The notes under the pieces are model-generated. The model did not search any database. It was not told the origin of the DNA and saw nothing but the letters and a program-made list of their open reading frames with translations. From the NCBI GenBank assembly GCA_029934815.1, contig JAOZLM010000030.1:7234-13438 (forward strand): a DNA stretch of 6,205 nucleotides, given 5' to 3'. Shown one piece after another: positions 1 through 6,205 of this stretch; within the stretch, counting starts at the first letter, position 1, and every line of letters starts with the position of its first letter. A program made the position numbers and the translations under genes. Source of the stretch: Desulfocapsa sp. GTDB lineage: Bacteria; Desulfobacterota; Desulfobulbia; Desulfobulbales; Desulfocapsaceae.

Positions 1-21
1 ATTCCGGATCAGGTCCGGAAT
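1..21. repeat. Perfect 8-bp inverted repeat with 5-nt loop at the left edge
   Basis: ATTCCGGA (1-8) and TCCGGAAT (14-21) are exact reverse complements separated by TCAGG, so the transcript could form a stable GC-centred hairpin. The right arm continues into GACGGGG, and the left arm is cut by the window edge, so the true palindrome may be longer. ATTCCGG/CCGGAAT palindromes flanked by GTC/GAC resemble short palindromic units dispersed between genes in many Gram-negative genomes; that likeness is from memory. It could also be the terminator of an upstream gene, but no T-tract follows on the + strand. An operator for this operon is a third possibility. Confidence 0.7.
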
Positions 22-66
22 GACGGGGTAGTCACAATTTATCAAAGCTGAGTTTCGATGGTAACC

Positions 67-77
67 AGGAAGAGAAG
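67..77 (+). promoter_or_regulatory. Ribosome-binding site of the adaptor gene
   Basis: A purine-rich AGGAAGAGAAG stretch lies just before the ATG at 80. It supports that start, together with an in-frame TAA at 62-64 that prevents any upstream extension. The ATG at 58-60 is out of frame with the gene. Confidence 0.65.
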
Positions 78-79
78 AT

Positions 80-1225
80 ATGAAAAAGAGTAATGAGTTA
101 ACGCCACGTGCCAAAATTGTTTATACGCTTATGAAAAATTTGCCCCGGTTTATTGTCCTTATACTTATCGCTGTGATTGTTGTTCTTTTTGTGTCCATGG
201 GCGCAGAAAAGAAACGGCTTGAAGAACAAAAATCAGCGGCCAAACCTCCTGAACAGCCTCCCATCAATGTTGTGGTGCATCCCCTTGTGCCCAGTATTAT
301 CAGCGATCGAATTAATCTTCCCGGTGTTATTGAGCCGTGGCTCCACCTGAACCTGTTATCAAAACTGAATGGCACCATTGAAGAAGTGCTGGTCAGTGAA
401 GGTGATCACGTTAAACAGGGAGATATAATCGCCCGAATCGAGGATGCTGATTATCGTATTGCACTGGAAATGGCTGAATCTTCTTATACTCTTGCACAAT
501 CAGAGTACAAACGTGATGTATCCATGTTTGATAAGGGAATTGTGTCGTCGGCAGAACTGGAAAGCCGGAAGAGTCGTTTGCAAACCACAAAATCTGATGT
601 GGAACAGCGAACACTGCAACTCTCACGTTGTAAAATCCTGTCGCCCATGGATGGTGTAATAACAAAGCTCTCCGCAAAAACAGGCTTGCTTTTGAATGTT
701 GCTGATCCGGTGGCTGAAATTGTACAAATTGATAAATTGAAGGCTGTCATTGGGATTCCCGAAACCGATGTGGCTCGTGTCTCAGAGCTTGAAACAATTG
801 ATCTTACAATCAAAGCGCTGGATAATTTGCAGATAAAAGGTAAAAAACATTTTCTTTCTCCAACCCCTGATAGCAGTGCCCGTGTATACAATCTGGAACT
901 GAAGCTGGAAAACCCAACAGGAAAAATTTTACCTGGTATGTTTGTTCGTGCCGCTATCATCAAGCAGCAGATTACTGATGCCATGGTGGTTCCGCTGTAC
1001 AGTGTGATTTCAAGAAATGAGCATCATTTTGTGTATATTGCAGAAAATGGCATGGCTGTCAAAAAGGCTGTGCAGCTTGGCTACCTTGAAGGCTGGAAGG
1101 TGTATATCAAAGAAGGGCTTCATCCCGGAGATCTGGTACTAGTCGAAGGACAGCGGGGCGTAGAAGATGCACAGCGTATAAGAATTATCCGCAGTCTTGA
1201 TTCGCTGGAGTCTCTGCTGCCATGA
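80..1225 (+). CDS. RND efflux pump periplasmic adaptor (membrane fusion protein, HlyD/AcrA type)
   Basis: This 381-residue adaptor would bridge the downstream permease and outer-membrane channel in the periplasm. A short basic N-terminus is followed by one hydrophobic segment at about residues 24-41 and a Pro-rich linker (KPPEQPP, 55-61). No lipobox cysteine is present, so it looks anchored by a transmembrane helix rather than by lipid. Order of domains: first lipoyl half about 88-122 (LNGTIEEVLVSEGDHVKQGD), alpha-helical hairpin about 125-182, second lipoyl half from about 185 (ILSPMDGVITKL), beta-barrel about 216-295, and membrane-proximal domain about 300-368 starting at VVP (303-305) and including HPGDLVLVEG. 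The only cysteine is C184, where such adaptors often have Thr. Length is normal for the family. Its stop overlaps the permease start. The family call is firm; substrate is unknown. Confidence 0.95.
   Translation: MKKSNELTPRAKIVYTLMKNLPRFIVLILIAVIVVLFVSMGAEKKRLEEQKSAAKPPEQPPINVVVHPLVPSIISDRINLPGVIEPWLHLNLLSKLNGTIEEVLVSEGDHVKQGDIIARIEDADYRIALEMAESSYTLAQSEYKRDVSMFDKGIVSSAELESRKSRLQTTKSDVEQRTLQLSRCKILSPMDGVITKLSAKTGLLLNVADPVAEIVQIDKLKAVIGIPETDVARVSELETIDLTIKALDNLQIKGKKHFLSPTPDSSARVYNLELKLENPTGKILPGMFVRAAIIKQQITDAMVVPLYSVISRNEHHFVYIAENGMAVKKAVQLGYLEGWKVYIKEGLHPGDLVLVEGQRGVEDAQRIRIIRSLDSLESLLP
1207..1210 (+). promoter_or_regulatory. Ribosome-binding site of the permease gene, inside the adaptor gene
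   Basis: GGAG lies 11 nt before the ATG at 1222, within the last codons of the adaptor gene. It is short and rather far from the start. This fits initiation helped by ribosomes finishing the upstream gene through the ATGA overlap at 1222-1225. Confidence 0.45.
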
Positions 1226-4200
1226 TTGTATCTAATACTGCAGTCAAAAAATCCATTTCTGTATTGGTGCTGTCGCTGATGCTGATAATCATGGGTGTTT
1301 ACTGTTATCTTGTTTTGCCCCGGGAGAGCGATCCCGATATTACCATCCCCAACGTATTTGTTTCCACCAGTTATAAAGGTGTATCCTCTGTGGATATGGA
1401 GACTTCGGTCACCATCGAGATTGAGAAAAAACTAAAAGGCCTTGATGGCTTAAAGAAAATCCAGTCGGTAAGTTCTGAGGGTTTATCTTCAATTAATGTG
1501 GAGTTCACCACCGGCACTGATATTGGTAAAGCATTACAGGATGTAAAAGATAAGGTGGACGAGGCCAAGGGTGATCTGCCGTCGGATCTTGAAGATGATC
1601 CTGTGGTTTTTGAAGTCAATTTTTCAGAAATGCCCATTGTTATTTTTTCTCTATCCGGAAGTTGTGGGCTGCCATGTCTCAAGCGTTTAAGTGACCAGCT
1701 GGAAGATGATATTGAAGCGATCCCGGGTGTTTTAGAGGTGGATGTGGCAGGCGGGCTTGAGCGAGAGATTCGCCTCGAAGTCTTCCCTGAAAAGCTTGCC
1801 TATTACGGACTTACCATCAATTCTCTGCAACAGATACTGGCCGAAGAAAATACTAATACTTCAGGCGGCACTATAAATCTGGGTCACGGGCGTTTTCAGT
1901 TGCGGGTTCCCGGTGAATTTGAGAGTCCTGATGAAATCTACACGCTGGTACTCCGTGTTCACGATGGAGAGCCCGTATATCTAAAAGATGTGGCCAAAGT
2001 TGTGGACAGCTTTAAGGATGCAGAAAGTCGTTCCCGCCTTAACGGGCAATCTGCTGTGATTCTGATGGTGAAAAAGCGAGCTGGTGAAAATATTATCTCC
2101 ATCAGTGAAAAGGTGGATGCTGTAATTGCAGATCATAGTTCCGGCTGGCCAAGTGGCACAAAAGTTACCAAGATTCTTGATAAATCAACAGATATCAAAA
2201 ATATGGTTGCTGATCTGGAAAATAATATCCTCACTGGTCTGGTGCTGGTAATTGTGGTGATTTTCTTTGCCATGGGCATTCGCAACGCTATTCTGGTAAG
2301 TCTTGCTATTCCATTTTCCATGTTGATCTCTTTTATTGTGCTCTATCTGATGGGGATCTCGCTCAATATGGTGGTGCTTTTCAGTCTGACTCTGGCCCTT
2401 GGTATGCTGGTTGATAATGCCATTGTTATTGTGGAAAATATCTACAGATATATGGAGCAGGGTGTGCCTAAAAGGCAGGCAGCCATGCGTGCCACATCAG
2501 AAGTTGCGTATCCGGTGATTGGTTCAACCATTACTACCCTTGCTGCATTCTCTCCCATGTTGTTCTGGCCGGGAATCATGGGCGAGTTTATGGGCTATTT
2601 GCCGCTCACCTTGATTGTGACGCTTAGTTCCAGCCTTTTTGTGGCGCTGGTAATAAATCCTGCCATGGCATCTCTGTTTATGAAAGACAAGCTGCCGCAG
2701 AGTGAGGCGGAAAAGAATCAGAAAAATGACGCCAATACAGAGGAACAACCCATTGCCATTCAAGGAAAAATCCTCACCACATACAGCAAAATACTGAACC
2801 TGGCCCTTGATCGTCCGCTAAGTGTGATTATGTCAGCATTTTGCATTCTGATTATTATGTTTCAGGGCTGGATGCTGGTGGTGGGTCTTGAAAAACCGGT
2901 TGAGTTTTTCCCCGATATTGCTCCCAAAGGTATGTATGTCAATCTGGAGACACCGGAAGGTGCAGATATTGATTATATCGATACTGTACTCGAACGTCTG
3001 GAACTGGCCATTGCAGGAGGTGATACTAATATGCCAGGTGGCGATAAACAGCAGCGCCTGTTATCAGCCCTTGCTCCTAAAGAACATCAAACTGAAGATG
3101 GAAGTACTGTGTATGGCCCAAGTGATCTGGGAAATATAAAAACCATTTATATGAAGGCTGTGCAATCATCCGGTGGTGGATCATCTTTTGATCCAAACAG
3201 TCCAAATTCCATCGGCATTCGTTTTATTGATCTTGAAGATCGTAACCGCAGTACCCATCTCAGTGTAGATGATATACGCAAGCGGGTAGCAGGGATAGCT
3301 GGCGGAAAAATTACCATCGCCATGGAAGAAGAAGGGCCGCCAACGGGTGCGCCCATAAATATTGAAATCTCTGGAGATAATTTCGATGTGCTTGGAGCGC
3401 TTGCGCTGCAAACACGTAATCTGCTGAGTAAGATTCCCCACGTAAAAGATATCCGGGATGATTATTCTCAAGGATCTCCCACGGTGCGGGTGCATATCGA
3501 CCGCCAGAAAGCAGCTCTGTTTGGACTGACCACCAATATGATCGGTTTTTCTTTAAAGGCGGCTTATAACGGTCTGAAAGTGTCCACTTACCGTGAAGGT
3601 GACGATGATTATGATATCACCGTACAGTTAGGTGAACAGAATCGTCAGGTGACAGACGTCTTGCAGGAGTTGATGATCCCTGCTCCAAACGGAGAACTGG
3701 TTCCTCTGTCAACCCTTGCCACTGTGGAATTTAGCGGCTCAATATCAGATATTACCCGTATCAATAATCAGCGAGTGGTAACGGTGCAGGCGAATGTTGA
3801 TGAAACTAATATTCCGGGACCAGTTGCCCGGGCAGAAGCTGAAAAATTCCTGGAAAATATTCATTTACCTCCCGGCTACAACGTAAAATTCACAGGAGAA
3901 AATGAGTTCCAACAGGAGTCGGAAGATTTTCTGGGAAAAGCATTTCTGGTTGCCTTGTTGCTTATTTTTCTCATTCTGGTTAGCCAGTTTAACTCCGTGA
4001 GCCAGCCCTTTATTATTATGACTTCTGTTATTTTATCCCTTGGCGGGGCGTTTTTCGGCCTGATGCTGTTTCATCAGCCATTTGGTATTATTATGACAGG
4101 AGTGGGTGTGATTTCCCTTGCCGGGGTGGTTGTAAATAACGGTATTGTGCTCATCGATTATATTAACAAACTTCAGGAACGTGGCTTCGCATTAAAAGAG

Positions 4201-4545
4201 GCTGTAATATCAGGAGGTGCCACCAGATTACGTCCGGTAATCCTTACTGCCATTACCACTATCCTTGGTCTGATCCCCATGGTGACCGGAATTTCCTTTG
4301 ATTTTCATAGTTTTTCCATGTCCTGGGTCAGTGAATCCAGCCAGTGGTGGCAATCCATGGCTGTGGTGGTGATTTTTGGTCTGGTGGTGGCAACGTTTCT
4401 GACGCTTTTGGTTGTGCCTACCCTCTATTACTTCTTTGCAAGACTCGGTGGTCAGTATCAGCGGTTTACCGCTTTTGTCAGCCGATGCTACTGGAAACCT
4501 TACCCACTGCTTGCCGGAATCAAAAAAGAAGGAGATTCAAAATGA
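1222..4545 (+). CDS. RND family inner-membrane efflux permease (HAE/AcrB-like group)
   Basis: This 1107-residue permease would export substrate driven by an ion gradient, probably as a trimer. It has the standard duplicated RND plan. TM1 is at about 11-32, and the first periplasmic porter region is about 33-333. TM2-TM6 lie within about 334-485, followed by a charged cytoplasmic loop (about 487-530). TM7 is at about 532-553, the second periplasmic region at about 556-903, TM8-TM12 at about 907-1072, and a C-terminal tail of about 35 residues follows. TM4 carries GMLVDNAIVIVEN (D398, N399). TM10 carries GVVVNNGIVLID (N972, N973). TM11 carries TRLRPVILT (R1002, T1009). By eye alignment D398, R1002 and T1009 match AcrB D407, R971 and T978, while AcrB D408 and K940 are both Asn. 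Metal-exporter (CusA-type) TM4 residues are absent. Other traits are a periplasmic CGLPC (148-152), a Gly/Ser-rich loop at 649-663, and an aromatic stretch at 1026-1043. The start overlaps the adaptor stop, and the end overlaps the channel start. Substrate is unknown; drugs, detergents, lipids or metabolites are all possible. Confidence 0.95.
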   Translation: MIVSNTAVKKSISVLVLSLMLIIMGVYCYLVLPRESDPDITIPNVFVSTSYKGVSSVDMETSVTIEIEKKLKGLDGLKKIQSVSSEGLSSINVEFTTGTDIGKALQDVKDKVDEAKGDLPSDLEDDPVVFEVNFSEMPIVIFSLSGSCGLPCLKRLSDQLEDDIEAIPGVLEVDVAGGLEREIRLEVFPEKLAYYGLTINSLQQILAEENTNTSGGTINLGHGRFQLRVPGEFESPDEIYTLVLRVHDGEPVYLKDVAKVVDSFKDAESRSRLNGQSAVILMVKKRAGENIISISEKVDAVIADHSSGWPSGTKVTKILDKSTDIKNMVADLENNILTGLVLVIVVIFFAMGIRNAILVSLAIPFSMLISFIVLYLMGISLNMVVLFSLTLALGMLVDNAIVIVENIYRYMEQGVPKRQAAMRATSEVAYPVIGSTITTLAAFSPMLFWPGIMGEFMGYLPLTLIVTLSSSLFVALVINPAMASLFMKDKLPQSEAEKNQKNDANTEEQPIAIQGKILTTYSKILNLALDRPLSVIMSAFCILIIMFQGWMLVVGLEKPVEFFPDIAPKGMYVNLETPEGADIDYIDTVLERLELAIAGGDTNMPGGDKQQRLLSALAPKEHQTEDGSTVYGPSDLGNIKTIYMKAVQSSGGGSSFDPNSPNSIGIRFIDLEDRNRSTHLSVDDIRKRVAGIAGGKITIAMEEEGPPTGAPINIEISGDNFDVLGALALQTRNLLSKIPHVKDIRDDYSQGSPTVRVHIDRQKAALFGLTTNMIGFSLKAAYNGLKVSTYREGDDDYDITVQLGEQNRQVTDVLQELMIPAPNGELVPLSTLATVEFSGSISDITRINNQRVVTVQANVDETNIPGPVARAEAEKFLENIHLPPGYNVKFTGENEFQQESEDFLGKAFLVALLLIFLILVSQFNSVSQPFIIMTSVILSLGGAFFGLMLFHQPFGIIMTGVGVISLAGVVVNNGIVLIDYINKLQERGFALKEAVISGGATRLRPVILTAITTILGLIPMVTGISFDFHSFSMSWVSESSQWWQSMAVVVIFGLVVATFLTLLVVPTLYYFFARLGGQYQRFTAFVSRCYWKPYPLLAGIKKEGDSK
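4529..4534 (+). promoter_or_regulatory. Strong Shine-Dalgarno of the outer-membrane channel gene
   Basis: AAGGAG ends 7 nt before the ATG at 4542, an ideal spacing, and lies within the final codons of the permease gene. It decides the channel start. The same frame is open upstream to an ATG at 4344, but only the 4542 start gives a Shine-Dalgarno and a signal peptide. It is the strongest ribosome-binding site of the operon. Confidence 0.85.
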
Positions 4546-5981
4546 AAAAGGTTTTGTGTTTGCTTTTTCTGCCTGTTTTTTTAATCAGTGCGGAGTTTTC
4601 TCTGGCACTTGACCTTACACTTGATCAGGCAGTTGCAATTTCATTGAAAAACAATCTTGGTATTCAGCTGCAAAAGGAACAGGTGATAGCAAGCAGTGAA
4701 CAGATTGAAAGTGCTCTGGGTGAGTTTGATACGGTTTTCAGTGCTGATGTGGCAATGGGTGCTACAAAAAACAGTGCAGTGCTTTCCGGCAAAGAGTCAG
4801 ACACTGATCTTACAAAAATTAGTGGTGAGTTTGCCAAAAAGTTCAGTACCGGAACGGAACTTTCTGTGCAGGCGGGAAATCGCCGGGAAGCAAATGATCC
4901 TGATACTTATCTGATTGATCCCGCATACTCCACAAATCTTGGTGTCACTGTAAATCAACCGTTACTCCACGGCAGAGGAATAGAAGTACAGACTGCCTTT
5001 GTTGAAGCAGCCAGAAAGCAGTTTCAGGCAGAAGAGTATCTTGTTGAAAGTCAGGCCGCAGATCTTGCCGCAGCAGTAAAAAACGCTTACTGGGAACTTG
5101 TCTATAGCTGGCAGGATATCGAAGTACAGAAACTCTCTCTTAGTCTTGCAGCAAAGCTTGTGGAAGAAACACGTTTACAGATTGAAGCCGGAAGGCTTGC
5201 TAAAATTGAGATTTTTCAGCCAGAATCAGAGGTCGCAAGACGTGAACAGCAGCTGATTACCGGTGAGCGTGCCATTGGGGTGGCTGAAGATACGCTCAAA
5301 ATTTTGCTGAACTCACAAAACTGGTCGCAAAATATTACAGCAATGGATACACCGAATGTGGGAATTGTATCGATTGATTTAGATAATGTTATGGAAAGCG
5401 CTCTGGCCAATCGCCAGGATCTGCTGGCTGCAAAGAGCCAGACCAGCGGCGCAGAAATACTTGCTGTCCGAAAAAAGAATCATACGCTACCAAGCCTTGG
5501 GCTTTACGGTACGGCGGGGATTGGTGCCAGTGGCGATGAATTTGGCAATTCCTACTCCAATATAAATGACGATAATGACCAGCAGTGGCAGCTAGGGATT
5601 AACTTTTCAATGCCCCTTGAAAACCGTTACGCAGAGGGTGAATACCGGCGAGCGTTAAGTACTGTCAGACAAACAAAACTCCAGACAGAAATATTGCGTC
5701 AGGAAATCCGCAGAAAGGTTCGCAGCACTGTCCGTGATGTGGAGCTTGCCACAAAAGCAATAGAGGCCACTCGTAAAACAACCCTTGCCACTGCCAAACG
5801 ACTGGAAGCGGAACAGGCCAAGTTTGATGCAGGTAAATCCACAACTTTTGATGTTCTGGCGGCTCAGGAATCGTATGCCAGAACATTAAGTGATGAGTAT
5901 CGAGCCAAAGTTGTGTACGTGCAGTCTCTGGCTGAGATCGATCGGGTGCAGGGAGTTATTCGCCGGAATGTGCGTAATTAG
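4542..5981 (+). CDS. TolC-family outer-membrane efflux channel protein
   Basis: From the ATG at 4542 the product is 479 residues, a normal length for the family. It begins with a signal peptide (MKKVLCLLFLPVFLISAEF then SLA), with likely signal peptidase I cleavage after A22. C6 lies in the hydrophobic core and not in a lipobox, and no other cysteine is present, so it is not an OprM-type lipoprotein. Two TolC/OEP repeats follow. The first starts at LTLDQAVAISLKNN (25-38) and has the beta-strand entry QPLLHGRG (139-146), then long helices to about 265. The second starts near DLDNVMESALANRQDLLAA, has the matching strand GINFSMPLENR (352-362), and then Glu/Arg/Ala-rich helices to about 470. It should form a trimeric barrel with a periplasmic alpha-tunnel docking on the adaptor. 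The gene overlaps the permease stop by 4 bases (ATGA, 4542-4545) and is the last gene of the operon visible here. Confidence 0.95.
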   Translation: MKKVLCLLFLPVFLISAEFSLALDLTLDQAVAISLKNNLGIQLQKEQVIASSEQIESALGEFDTVFSADVAMGATKNSAVLSGKESDTDLTKISGEFAKKFSTGTELSVQAGNRREANDPDTYLIDPAYSTNLGVTVNQPLLHGRGIEVQTAFVEAARKQFQAEEYLVESQAADLAAAVKNAYWELVYSWQDIEVQKLSLSLAAKLVEETRLQIEAGRLAKIEIFQPESEVARREQQLITGERAIGVAEDTLKILLNSQNWSQNITAMDTPNVGIVSIDLDNVMESALANRQDLLAAKSQTSGAEILAVRKKNHTLPSLGLYGTAGIGASGDEFGNSYSNINDDNDQQWQLGINFSMPLENRYAEGEYRRALSTVRQTKLQTEILRQEIRRKVRSTVRDVELATKAIEATRKTTLATAKRLEAEQAKFDAGKSTTFDVLAAQESYARTLSDEYRAKVVYVQSLAEIDRVQGVIRRNVRN

Positions 5982-6205
5982 CTGTAGTTGTTTACACTCA
6001 ATCTGATATTCAGTAGACATCGTAAATCTTGATCGTGTATCTTTGTTCCAATTCAATAGTGGAAATATGTTGACTTTGGTTGGCGTGGAATTTGATACCA
6101 ACGTGTTGAGTTTTTTATAAAGTCTGCAACCCCTGTGGAGTTCCTTTCCCGATACTGGCCAGTGCCGTGTTCACCACCTGGCGAACATCCGCAAGACATC
6201 AGCGG
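5982..6205. other. Non-coding tail downstream of the operon, with a composition break near 6120
   Basis: No gene could be supported here. The first 139 bases are about 34% GC by hand count and end in a T6 tract (6111-6116). The last 85 bases are about 59% GC and run off the window. The GC-rich part contains a perfect 10-bp palindrome, ACTGGCCAGT (6154-6163). Several short frames are open to the edge on both strands, but none has a start codon with a ribosome-binding site or a recognisable family motif. No convincing intrinsic terminator for the operon was found. Confidence 0.5.

Noticed and set aside
152..202. Adaptor as a lipoprotein
   Set aside because: No cysteine follows the N-terminal hydrophobic segment; the only cysteine in the protein is C184.
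484..984. 166-codon open frame on the minus strand
   Set aside because: It lies wholly antisense to the adaptor gene, whose family assignment is firm. The product is Ser/Arg/Thr-rich with no recognisable domain, as expected for a shadow frame.
2401..2440. Heavy-metal (CusA/CzcA) RND exporter
   Set aside because: TM4 reads GMLVDNAIV rather than the metal-exporter GAMVDAAIV type, and the adaptor has no His/Met-rich metal-binding stretch.
4344..4541. Upstream extension of the channel gene to an ATG at 4344
   Set aside because: It would overlap the permease TM12 by about 200 bases and bury the signal peptide. The ATG at 4542 has an AAGGAG at ideal spacing and begins a clear signal sequence.
6070..6099. 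Possible promoter TTGACT with a -10-like GATACC 18 nt downstream
   Set aside because: The -35 match is good (5 of 6), but the -10 matches at only 3 of 6 positions and no supported gene follows within the window.
5886..6101. 71-codon minus-strand frame across the end of the channel gene and the tail
   Set aside because: Its last third is antisense to the channel gene, it begins at a non-ATG codon in the AT-rich tail, and no family motif or ribosome-binding site is visible.
6079..6116. Possible intrinsic terminator: GTTGG (6079-6083) pairing with CCAAC (6098-6102), then TTTTTT
   Set aside because: The stem is only 5 bp with a 14-nt loop, and 8 bases separate it from the T-tract. This is too weak to call.
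6067..6120. Small + strand frame of 17 codons (MLTLVGVEFDTNVLSFL)
   Set aside because: The nearest Shine-Dalgarno-like GGAA is only 2 nt from the ATG, and an open frame this short is expected by chance.
6154..6163. 10-bp perfect palindrome ACTGGCCAGT as an operator
   Set aside because: A single short palindrome with no neighbouring copy, promoter or regulator is not enough to assign a function.

Overview
The window holds one compact, complete operon for a tripartite RND-type efflux pump, all on the + strand. It encodes a membrane-fusion (periplasmic adaptor) protein at 80-1225, an inner-membrane RND permease at 1222-4545 and a TolC-family outer-membrane channel at 4542-5981. Both junctions are 4-base ATGA overlaps, so the three proteins are very probably made from one transcript with translational coupling. 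Together they would span the envelope: the permease captures substrate from the periplasm or inner leaflet, the adaptor seals the joint, and the channel carries it across the outer membrane.

The organism must have an outer membrane, so it is Gram-negative. Base composition is moderate (mid-40s % GC by eye). The permease belongs by motif to the broad HAE (hydrophobic/amphiphilic exporter) group with a GMLVDN motif in TM4 and a VVNN motif in TM10. My impression is that this style is common in Desulfobacterota and other environmental Gram-negatives, but the sequence does not fix the taxon. No regulator is inside the window, and the substrate cannot be named.

Region by region: 1-79 is a short leader. 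It starts with a perfect 8-bp inverted repeat at the extreme left edge and ends with the adaptor's ribosome-binding site. 80-5981 is the operon, with essentially no non-coding bases. 5982-6205 is a non-coding tail in two parts: an AT-rich part (about 34% GC by hand count, 5982-6120) ending in a T-tract, then a GC-rich part (about 59%, 6121-6205) running off the right edge. I could not assign a gene or a convincing terminator in the tail.

I see no undescribed system. The points most worth a second look are in the permease: loss of two charged residues of the classic AcrB proton relay, a periplasmic Cys-x3-Cys pair, a Gly/Ser-rich loop where AcrB has its switch loop, an insertion just before that loop, and an aromatic-rich TM11-TM12 connection. 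The composition break near 6120 is a lesser point.
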